In this document: positions 14,595 to 20,355 of the stretch, one piece after another
How the letters are laid out: the number at the start of each line of letters is the position of its first letter
Numbering within the stretch: position 1 is the first letter of the stretch
NCBI GenBank assembly: GCA_905235315.1
Contig: CAJOLG010000007.1
Span: 1 to 20,355, forward strand
Direction of reading: 5' to 3'
From: an uncultured Solobacterium sp.
Lineage (GTDB): Bacteria; Bacillota_I; Bacilli_A; Erysipelotrichales; Erysipelotrichaceae
DNA: 20,355 nt
Position numbers and translations under genes: made by a program
Notes under the pieces: generated by a model
Databases searched by the model: none
What the model was told of the DNA's origin: nothing
What the model saw: the letters and a program-made list of their open reading frames with translations, nothing else

Positions 14595-15821
14595 TCAGGA
14601 ATGCGCAGCTGTCCTGTTTTTGTTTCGGATGGCAGACAGGGTGACGAATATCGCCAGGATACCGATCGCCAGGGCAGAAAGAATCATGGCGCTGTAACCG
14701 AAAGAATCATAGATGAAGCCGGTAATCAGATTCGCCGCGATGCCCGAAGCGACCTGTGCCATGGTCATGTACGACTGCCCGGTAACGGCGTCTTCGCTTT
14801 TTACTTCATTGTCTGCGTAATAGACAACCGCCGGCGCTATGATCGCATAGGATACCGCAGACAGTGCGGTTCCGAATATCGCCATCGGCACAGTGGTGGA
14901 AAAGAGATAAATCACAAGGCGTACCGCAAACCCGATGGCACCGACAAGAATCAAGGTCTCAACAGAGAACTTCTTCGCAAGCGAGGAAAAGAAGAAGATC
15001 ATCGGCACTTCGCAGATCGCCCCGACAGCGCCCGCAATTCCGAGGGCGGAGTTGTCTCCTCCGGCGTGGGTGATGATCTGAAACAGAAATCCGCTGCACA
15101 CATTGAAGACATACATGATCAGGAATACTGCGGCGACCATCCGGATGAAGGACGGATACTTTTTAAAGAACGGAGTACGGTCTTCGCCGCGGACCGCGGT
15201 CTTCCGGTTGGGATCGTCTTTCAGGTTTTTATAATTCAGCGGCTTTTCTTCAAACCGGGGCAGAAGGAAAACCGTAATCGTAAAGAGAATCGTGGAAATG
15301 AGGATCGCAATCGGTACGGTATGAAGACCGAAGCGGCTGATCAGCTGGCCCATGACAAAGGACATCAGGGCATACGATACCGAACCGAGCGCCCGCACTC
15401 TGCCGAAGTTGATCGGGATGCCGAACCGCTCGTAATAGAACGGTGACGCAAAGACAAACGGATTCATACAGTTGACGCCGACAAGAAACAGCCCGAACAG
15501 GATCGCAGACGGAATCTTTGCCTGAAACACCAGGATCAGAACCGCAATGATTTCGATGGAGAAGGAGATGATAAACAGCTGCTTTTTCCAGTCGAAATAA
15601 CGGGAGCGGTCGGAAATCCGTCCGAGAATCGGCTGTAAAAATGCGGCGATCAGACCGAATACGGCTGACAGGAACCCGATCTGCCCGGTTGTGAGCCCCT
15701 TATCGGTAAGATAGCTCATCACATAGCCAAGGACACACGCCTGTATGATATACAGCAGGCACATCATTGTAATATCGAGGATCCGCACCCGGCGGATCAG
15801 TTTCGGATCAGTAACCTTCAT
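14595..15821 (-). CDS. MFS permease (MFS_1-like)
   Basis: This 408-residue integral membrane transporter has about twelve hydrophobic segments in two halves, split by a hydrophilic loop near residues 200-230. The loop motif after helix 2 is GRISDR (67-72), and GRVRALGSVSY (140-150) resembles the G-R-x-R-x-x-G-S-x-x-Y motif of the MFS_1-like/LacY-like branch of proton-coupled symporters. The substrate is not readable; sugars and nucleosides are common in this branch. GGAGG lies before the ATG at 15821. It starts 72 bases after the stop of the metallo-beta-lactamase-fold gene on the same strand with no terminator between, so the two probably form an operon in which the permease follows the hydrolase. 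Confidence 0.9.
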   Translation of the reverse strand: MKVTDPKLIRRVRILDITMMCLLYIIQACVLGYVMSYLTDKGLTTGQIGFLSAVFGLIAAFLQPILGRISDRSRYFDWKKQLFIISFSIEIIAVLILVFQAKIPSAILFGLFLVGVNCMNPFVFASPFYYERFGIPINFGRVRALGSVSYALMSFVMGQLISRFGLHTVPIAILISTILFTITVFLLPRFEEKPLNYKNLKDDPNRKTAVRGEDRTPFFKKYPSFIRMVAAVFLIMYVFNVCSGFLFQIITHAGGDNSALGIAGAVGAICEVPMIFFFSSLAKKFSVETLILVGAIGFAVRLVIYLFSTTVPMAIFGTALSAVSYAIIAPAVVYYADNEVKSEDAVTGQSYMTMAQVASGIAANLITGFIYDSFGYSAMILSALAIGILAIFVTLSAIRNKNRTAAHS

Positions 15822-15893
15822 ATAAAAGAACCTCCACCCTTCAGTTTACTGTATAATCTGCAGGATTCGATAATGAAATGTTCGTTGTGAGGA

Positions 15894-16733
15894 TCAGAGC
15901 TCAATACTGGTGCGGGGTATCTGCACAATCAGGTTTACATCATGCGCTTCGCAGTATTTCGCGAGTTTGAAGAACGCTTCTTCCGTATGTTCCACAAGCG
16001 GAATCATACCCCTGGCAGGCTGATCCAGCCGGGAGAAAAAGTTATCCCAGTGCAGGGGAATCACAAGTTTTGGGGATACCTTTTCAATCGTTTCTTCAAA
16101 GAATTTCTTTTCGGTTTCGGCATCCGCCTTGGCAAGACCTGCTGTCCCAAGGAAGAGCACGTCTGCCTGATACCCATCAAGCTGACCTTCAATATAGTTG
16201 AAGCTCGGGCGGATGATAACCGTTTTTTCATTGTGCGTCACAATGAAATCATAGGAGCCGCCTTCCTTGTAGTCCCGGAGCTTTGCGGGCTGTACCAGAG
16301 GTTCTGTGATCGGCTCACCGAGGTCATTATTCAGAATCGTAGGTTTGGAATGCAGGGACGTGATGACTTTGATCTGATACTCCCCGACGGAGTATGTTTC
16401 TCCTGCCCGGAATTCAATCATCTGTTTTTCAGGCACATTGCCTCCCTTTGCGACATTCATCGCTGAAGCGGAGCCATAGATCACAGCGCCGGTTTGATTG
16501 GCGACATACGGCGCATCCATGACATGGTCATGATGGGTATGCGAAATGAAGATGGCCCGAAGCCGGTCCATGGGATGAAGGCGCATGAGCTCATCCGCAA
16601 GTGCGGTATCGGTTCCTTCACTCCCGCTGATGTACTTCATCAATGACGGCCGTGTGAAGTGGCAGTCAAAGAGAATCTGGTCGGTTCCGTCATCGAACAA
16701 TAATGTGGTTGTCCCGAAAAATGTAACTTTCAT
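15894..16733 (-). CDS. Metallo-beta-lactamase-fold hydrolase
   Basis: This 279-residue enzyme has the zinc-binding signature HTHHDH (His65, His67, Asp69, His70) and later metal-site histidines in SLHSKP and PLHWDNFF. Members of this UlaG/YtnP-like part of the superfamily act as lactonases or phosphodiesterases; the exact substrate is unknown. The frame is open upstream to 16997, but that stretch overlaps the promoter and is not conserved-looking. ATG 16733 gives the typical MKVTFFGTTTLLF start of the fold and has AAAGG eight or so bases ahead. The product is cytoplasmic (no signal peptide). A promoter (16783-16811) and a 12-bp palindrome (16757-16768) precede it, and the MFS gene follows on the same strand. 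Confidence 0.9.
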   Translation of the reverse strand: MKVTFFGTTTLLFDDGTDQILFDCHFTRPSLMKYISGSEGTDTALADELMRLHPMDRLRAIFISHTHHDHVMDAPYVANQTGAVIYGSASAMNVAKGGNVPEKQMIEFRAGETYSVGEYQIKVITSLHSKPTILNNDLGEPITEPLVQPAKLRDYKEGGSYDFIVTHNEKTVIIRPSFNYIEGQLDGYQADVLFLGTAGLAKADAETEKKFFEETIEKVSPKLVIPLHWDNFFSRLDQPARGMIPLVEHTEEAFFKLAKYCEAHDVNLIVQIPRTSIEL

Positions 16734-16756
16734 AATCCTGACCTTTCTGTTCCTTA

Positions 16757-16768
16757 CATGCCGGCATG
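16757..16768. promoter_or_regulatory. 12-bp perfect palindrome in the hydrolase leader
   Basis: CATGCCGGCATG lies between the predicted -10 box and the ATG of the metallo-beta-lactamase-fold gene, just after the predicted transcription start. This is a normal place for a repressor operator. Confidence 0.5.
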
Positions 16769-16782
16769 CATCTCTGCAATTA

Positions 16783-16811
16783 AGTATAAACGGTTGCGAA
16801 GCAGGTATCAC
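16783..16811 (-). promoter_or_regulatory. Promoter of the hydrolase-MFS operon
   Basis: On the minus strand GTGATA (16811-16806) is followed after 17 bases by TATACT (16788-16783). Four of six and five of six bases match consensus. Confidence 0.55.
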
Positions 16812-17120
16812 CAGAATTATCAGCGAAGCCCACGGAATGGGAACAGGAAGGACTATGAACAGTTCAAAGACGGGCTGCGAAACAGGCTGACGAGGAACTG
16901 TTTGGCAGGATTGGTTATGGAAATTCTCCGGGACGGATCCGAAAACGGGAGATCCGCCGGAGATCATCGGAGACAGGAAGAGATTGAAACGGTTCACTGC
17001 CGGTTTTTCTCATGAAAACAGCGAATTCATATACGAATAATCGGAACAATGATATACTTTGTGTGTTACGGCAGTATTGCGGAACATATCAATGAGGAAC
17101 GGGGAAACGGATCTGTGTTC

Positions 17121-17224
17121 TTATGTGAAAAATAGGTCTTTCCGCAGAACAAGCCATGGAGTATCTCGAACTGCCGTTATTGGATCGTCATTTTTTACTG
17201 AGGTATATATCTGATGAAGACTGA
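17121..17224 (+). pseudogene. Decayed C-terminal tail of an Rpn-family gene
   Basis: The frame from 17129 to the TGA at 17222-17224 reads K-I-G-L-S-A-E-Q-A-M-E-Y-L-E-L-P and on to YISDED. It lines up without gaps with the last 25-odd residues of the intact Rpn protein downstream (KLPFADAAQLLRIPEAE...): Leu, Ala, Leu, Ile/Leu-Pro and an acid share spacing. Upstream the frame is lost; adding one A to the A-run at 17128-17132 would join it to LCEK and a frame open back to about 17049. The rest of the gene is gone. It is short, so the call rests on the tail pattern only. Confidence 0.5.
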
Positions 17225-17358
17225 AAACTTTCAGCAGCCGGCTGATGTAAAAAGATGATAGTTATATGACGTTCTGACTCTGCGGAGAGAATCATTCTGA
17301 TTCCCGGCGGGGAAACGCATCTTTCAACACTAAGAAGTATTACGGAAGGAGAATTACT

Positions 17359-18297
17359 GTGAGTGTGAGAGGTAACCCGCGGGAACCGAATACTGTCCTG
17401 CCGCCCGCGATTCTTCCAAGGACAGAAAAAGATGCTGTGCTTAAGCCGTTTTTTGAAAATGATGATGTATTTGCGGATGTGGCAAACTTTGTCCTTTTCC
17501 ATGGGAAACAGGTGATTCGGAAAAAGAACCTGAAAACAATTCATCCGGTATCCCTGATTCATACGGAAACAAAAGTGAGCTGGCTGGAACGGGATATTCT
17601 TAAACTTTGGAATACAAACACAATGATCTGTATGATCGGAATTGAGAATCAAAGTGATATCGATTCCACCATTCTCTACCGCACGATGGCATATGACGGG
17701 GCAAATTATCTGGATCAGATCCGGAAAGAGAACCGGGTTTTCTGCCCGGTGTTCACCATTGTCCTGTATTTCGGAAAAACACCCTGGAACAGACCGAAGA
17801 CATTGTACGAAACACTGCGTGTGCCGGATGAACTGAAACCGTTTGTCAATGACTGGAAAATGACAGTGATAGATGTATTGCGCATCAGCGATGAAGAAAC
17901 ACGGCTGTTCCGAAGTGATTTCCGGGTGATGGTGGAAAGTCTGAAAAATAAATACAACCCGGATTACAAGGGCAGCAGAAAACAGGTGAAGCATAAAGGA
18001 GAACTGATTGATCTTATGAATGCATTTGGAATTACCGCCTTTACCGATGAGGAAAAGGCAGAATTGACAGAAGGGCCGCTGACAGAACGGAAAATACTGT
18101 CTGCGAAAGAACGGAAAACGATTTTTAAAAGCGGAAAAGCAGAAGGAAAAGCAGAAGGGAGAGCAGAAGGAAAAACAGAAGATCTGCAGATAATAATGGA
18201 AACTCTGAAACTGCCGTTTGCGGATGCGGCACAGTTGCTGAGAATCCCTGAAGCGGAACAGGAAGCGATCCGGAAGCGGATTGCGCTGAACGCTTAG
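17359..18297 (+). CDS. Rpn-family recombination-promoting nuclease (PD-(D/E)XK transposase-like)
   Basis: This 312-residue protein belongs to the Rpn/transposase_31-type group, whose E. coli members are DNA endonucleases that raise recombination. The nuclease domain takes up about residues 20-200: FFENDDVFADVANFVLF, then ERD with Asp79, then GIENQ with Glu96 and Gln98, which form the PD-(D/E)XK-type core. The C-terminal quarter is a Lys/Glu/Gly repeat (AEGKAEGRAEGKTE, about 262-275) and a short helical tail with LLRIPEAE. A GTG start at 17359 is used because AAGGAG lies seven bases ahead and the family N-terminus follows. Its codons are more A-rich than those of the flanking genes, which fits acquired DNA. 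A broken tail of a related copy sits just upstream. Confidence 0.88.
   Translation: MSVRGNPREPNTVLPPAILPRTEKDAVLKPFFENDDVFADVANFVLFHGKQVIRKKNLKTIHPVSLIHTETKVSWLERDILKLWNTNTMICMIGIENQSDIDSTILYRTMAYDGANYLDQIRKENRVFCPVFTIVLYFGKTPWNRPKTLYETLRVPDELKPFVNDWKMTVIDVLRISDEETRLFRSDFRVMVESLKNKYNPDYKGSRKQVKHKGELIDLMNAFGITAFTDEEKAELTEGPLTERKILSAKERKTIFKSGKAEGKAEGRAEGKTEDLQIIMETLKLPFADAAQLLRIPEAEQEAIRKRIALNA
18139..18174 (+). repeat. 12-bp tandem repeat inside the Rpn gene
   Basis: Three in-frame units of GCAGAAGGAAAA (second with GGGAGA at the end) code A-E-G-K/R. A degenerate fourth follows (ACAGAAGATCTG). Unit length is a multiple of three, so copy-number change would keep the frame. Confidence 0.85.
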
Positions 18298-18426
18298 CTA
18301 TCAAGATATAAGGGTCTGTGATGAAGGATGTAAGCGGGAACGCATACAAATAATTTGAGGGTAATTGAAAACTGGAATATTTTTTGTCCTGACAGTTTAT
18401 TACGATGCCAGTGTGAGGTGAAACAT

Positions 18427-18750
18427 ATGACACAGACATTTATTACAATCTCTCATCTGGATGACTTCGGAACCGCAGAATTTCTTCGTCCGGGCATGGA
18501 ATTCGACCTGGTGAAAGAACCGAACTGTTACGATGACGAATCCATTGCCGTGTATTCAAAGCGCGGCGCAAAATGCGGGTATGTCGCAAACAGCTGTGAA
18601 ACGGTCGCAAGAGGCACCCACTCTGCAGGCTGGATCTCGCGGGACTTTGACGCAAACGCTTCCTGCGTAATCCGGTTTGTGACGGAGGAACGCGCGATTG
18701 CGGAGCTTATGCTGAAAAACGGCGGGGAATCCGGTGAAACCACACAGTGA
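18427..18750 (+). CDS. Stand-alone HIRAN-domain protein
   Basis: This 107-residue protein is almost entirely a HIRAN domain. The pattern is LRPGMEFDLVKEPNCYDDESIAV followed by GAKCGYVANSCETVARG (about 20-63), equal to the family's L-x-R-E-x-x-N-x-x-D-x-x-A-V ... G-x-x-I/V-G-Y. HIRAN domains in HLTF bind 3' single-stranded DNA ends; small bacterial stand-alone members are poorly known. The frame is open to 18355, but ATG 18427 has GAGGTG seven bases ahead and begins at the domain edge. It lies 129 bases after the Rpn gene on the same strand; no terminator lies between, so they may share a transcript. A role in DNA damage or mobile-DNA handling is inference. Confidence 0.82.
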   Translation: MTQTFITISHLDDFGTAEFLRPGMEFDLVKEPNCYDDESIAVYSKRGAKCGYVANSCETVARGTHSAGWISRDFDANASCVIRFVTEERAIAELMLKNGGESGETTQ

Positions 18751-18778
18751 CGGGAATTCAGGGACTTTCCATCCGGAG

Positions 18779-18810
18779 TTCAGATAAACTTCAGATTACT
18801 CCGTTACGAT
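18779..18810 (+). promoter_or_regulatory. pho-box-like direct repeat and -10 box
   Basis: TTCAGAT occurs at 18779-18785 and again at 18790-18796, separated by AAAC, thus one helical turn (11 bp) apart. TACGAT at 18805-18810 is a fair -10 box, eight bases after the second copy. There is no -35, which is the layout of promoters activated by PhoB/OmpR-type response regulators. The leader then has a GGCTG/CAGCC hairpin (18818-18833) next to the GGGAGGA ribosome site. Confidence 0.6.
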
Positions 18811-18846
18811 ACAGACAGGCTGAACGATCAGCCGGGAGGATTCTGA

Positions 18847-20244
18847 ATGATGAACACAACAAATATTAAAAAACTTCAGGTACTGACGCTGGTACCGTTA
18901 CTGATGATGAGCACGGCATGCGCTTCCGCATCCGTCACGGAAGACGCAGCTTCCGGAAACGAGCCTGCGGTAAAGGAAACCGTAACGGAGGAGAGCGCCG
19001 CTGCGGTAACGGCTTCCGCTGCGGTCACAGCAAAGACGGAGTACTTCACGGAGCGGGATCTCGAACAGACCCCGGATCTCACCGATGCGGTACGGTATAC
19101 CGTCAGTGACGGCCAGGATATCAATATTTCCGAAGAAGGCGTCTATGTGCTGAGCGGATCCGCAAAGGAAGTAACTGTAACCGTAGATGCGGCGGATGAT
19201 GCGAAAGTGCAGATCGTGCTGGATGGGGTAACCATCACCAACACGGACAGCCCGGCAGTCTATGTGAAGAATGCGGACAAGGTCTTTGTCACAACACTTG
19301 CCGGCACGAACAGCACATTGACGGTAAGCGGTACATTTACCGCTGACGGAGACGAAAATACCAACGCGGTGCTCTATGCGAAAGATGATCTGGTCATCAA
19401 CGGAGAAGGAACACTTACGGTCAATTCCACGAAACACGGCATCAACGCGAAGGATGATCTCAAGATCACCGGCGGAACGCTTGTGATCAATGCGGAAGAC
19501 AAGGGCATCCGGGCAAATGACTCCGTGCGCATCGCGGGCGGCACAATTACCATTGACGCAAAAGATGACGGCATTCATGCGGAGAATGATGACGATGACT
19601 CTGTCGGCTGGATCTATATCGCCGGCGGTGAGATTACCGTCTCCTCCGGGGATGATGCGGTTCATGCGACTTCCACGCTGGTTATTGACGGCGGTACACT
19701 GAATATCTCCGGCGGGGAAGGCCTTGAGGCAACCGATATCACGATCAATGACGGTGATATTACGATCAACGCCAGCGATGACGGTATCAATGCGGGCAGA
19801 AAGTCTTCTGCGTATGAAGTCGCAATTACGATCAACGGCGGCAATATCAAGATCACCATGAACGGATTCGATACCGATGCCATTGACTCCAACGGCAATC
19901 TGACTGTCAACGGCGGAACCATTGATATCACCGGTCAGTCTGCCTTCGACTATGACGGCAAAGCAGAATACAACGGCGGAACGATCATCGTGAATGGTGA
20001 AACTGTCAATGCCATTACCAACCAGATGATGGGCGGTATGGGCGGCATGCACGGAAATATGGGTGACATGAACGGCCAGATGCCGGAAAACGGTGAAATG
20101 CCGGAAATGGGTGAGATGCCTTCTGACGGCGGGTTCCAGGGAGGCCATCACGGCGGTATGCGCCCGGGCATGAACGAAAACAGCGGTTTCCCGCAGCCGA
20201 ATAGCAGCACAGATACCCAGAGCGATACCGAGAATAAGTTCTGA
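18847..20244 (+). CDS. Exported beta-helix protein, Cthe_2159-type carbohydrate-binding family
   Basis: This 465-residue protein begins with a signal peptide: charged KK at 8-9, a hydrophobic run and STAC with Cys25. The box is lipobox-like (Ser at -3 is unusual), so it is probably a lipoprotein. Residues about 85-390 form repeated beta-helix turns with GGT-[IL]-x-I-x-x-x-DDGI-like units, e.g. INAKDDLKITGGT and IDAKDDGIHAENDDDD; the Asp-rich turns suggest calcium. This is the fold of Cthe_2159 from Clostridium thermocellum, which binds polysaccharide. The C-terminus (about 394-446) is Met/Gly/His-rich, and the last 15 residues are Ser/Thr/Gln. GGGAGGA lies six bases ahead of the first of two ATGs; either could start. 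Upstream sits a response-regulator-like box. CotH, VTC-domain or DUF4956 genes often accompany this family and may lie beyond the window. Confidence 0.9.
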   Translation: MMNTTNIKKLQVLTLVPLLMMSTACASASVTEDAASGNEPAVKETVTEESAAAVTASAAVTAKTEYFTERDLEQTPDLTDAVRYTVSDGQDINISEEGVYVLSGSAKEVTVTVDAADDAKVQIVLDGVTITNTDSPAVYVKNADKVFVTTLAGTNSTLTVSGTFTADGDENTNAVLYAKDDLVINGEGTLTVNSTKHGINAKDDLKITGGTLVINAEDKGIRANDSVRIAGGTITIDAKDDGIHAENDDDDSVGWIYIAGGEITVSSGDDAVHATSTLVIDGGTLNISGGEGLEATDITINDGDITINASDDGINAGRKSSAYEVAITINGGNIKITMNGFDTDAIDSNGNLTVNGGTIDITGQSAFDYDGKAEYNGGTIIVNGETVNAITNQMMGGMGGMHGNMGDMNGQMPENGEMPEMGEMPSDGGFQGGHHGGMRPGMNENSGFPQPNSSTDTQSDTENKF

Positions 20245-20257
20245 GTATCAACGAACA

Positions 20258-20350
20258 ATAACGTTATCCCTTTCTTCAGAACCGGATGCACATACCGTGT
20301 GTCCGGTACTTTTTTATCCCTGCGAAAGGGGATAAACCTGCGGATAACGG
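20258..20350. promoter_or_regulatory. Cluster of TTATCC/GGATAA motifs at the window end
   Basis: TTATCC occurs at 20264-20269 and 20314-20319, and its complement GGATAA at 20330-20335 and 20342-20347. TTTATCCC (20313-20320) can pair with GGGATAAA (20329-20336). The first also belongs to the palindrome ATAACGTTAT (20258-20267). This may be a control region of the next, unseen gene. Confidence 0.3.
20281..20315 (+). terminator. Terminator of the Cthe_2159-type gene
   Basis: ACCGGA (20281-20286) pairs with TCCGGT (20302-20307), with an inner CACA/TGTG stem, followed by six T (20310-20315). Confidence 0.88.
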
Positions 20351-20355
20351 TAAAA

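Larger units (their letters stand above)
16734..17358. other. Long non-coding stretch between divergent units
   Basis: About 625 bases without an intact gene. The left end holds the hydrolase promoter and palindrome. An 85-codon open frame at 16758-17015 has no ribosome site and no recognisable product. Bases 17121-17224 code a recognisable but broken Rpn-type tail. Bases 17225-17358 show only the ribosome site of the next gene. Confidence 0.6.

Noticed and set aside
14589..15446. A 285-codon open frame on the plus strand
   Set aside because: Antisense to the MFS permease; highly charged, no start signals.
16734..16997. N-terminal extension of the metallo-beta-lactamase-fold protein
   Set aside because: The extension has no start signals and covers the promoter; the fold begins at the ATG at 16733.
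16758..17015. An 85-codon open frame on the plus strand
   Set aside because: No ribosome site, arginine-rich product without a recognisable pattern, and it starts within the promoter region of the divergent gene.
18898..20151. A 417-codon open frame on the minus strand
   Set aside because: Antisense shadow of the repetitive beta-helix gene.
1..20355. CRISPR array, tRNA or rRNA genes, prophage or intact IS element
   Set aside because: No regularly spaced repeats, no cloverleaf pattern and no integrase or IS transposase frame was found; the Rpn gene is not by itself a mobile element.

Overview
The window is about 20 kb of chromosome from a moderately G+C-rich Firmicute. The signs are strong AGGAGG-type ribosome binding sites, SigA-like promoters, many intrinsic terminators with U-tracts, an energy-coupling-factor (ECF) transporter, a DegV/FakB protein and Rpn-family proteins. 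A glutaminyl-tRNA synthetase and a Cthe_2159-type secreted protein fit Erysipelotrichia or Clostridia; this placement is an inference, since no rRNA or other marker is present. I see no tRNA, rRNA, CRISPR array, integrase or intact IS transposase.

Layout. (1) 18-5121, plus strand: a tight operon coding a fused double-ATPase EcfA, the EcfT membrane subunit and three consecutive, different members of the SAM hydrolase/fluorinase fold family (DUF62). The specificity subunit must lie outside the window, probably just upstream. (2) 7320-5220, minus strand: dhaL-dhaM-dhaK, a PEP-dependent dihydroxyacetone kinase, preceded by a 370-bp control region with a spaced direct repeat. (3) 8899-7691 and 9426-9016, minus strand: NADP-type isocitrate dehydrogenase and an unknown 136-residue protein, each with its own terminator. 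(4) 9697-11436, plus: glnS, convergent with a small membrane protein. (5) 12074-14457, plus: four separately terminated or promoted genes, namely degV, a zinc-ribbon protein, an HD-domain nucleotidase-like protein and a 106-residue protein that begins with a textbook double-glycine leader. (6) 16733-14595, minus: a metallo-beta-lactamase-fold hydrolase followed by an MFS permease. (7) 16734-18750: a more A-rich accessory patch with a decayed Rpn tail, an intact Rpn-family nuclease gene and a stand-alone HIRAN protein. (8) 18847-20244: an exported beta-helix protein of the Cthe_2159 family behind a pho-box-like direct repeat.

The most unusual unit is the ECF plus triple-DUF62 operon. Characterised DUF62 enzymes split SAM into adenosine and methionine, and the fold builds its active sites at the interfaces of a trimer. 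Three co-translated paralogues therefore raise the possibility of a heterotrimeric enzyme tied to import of an unknown small molecule. The double-glycine leader protein and the response-regulator-like box are the other leads. Everything else looks like ordinary metabolism and housekeeping.
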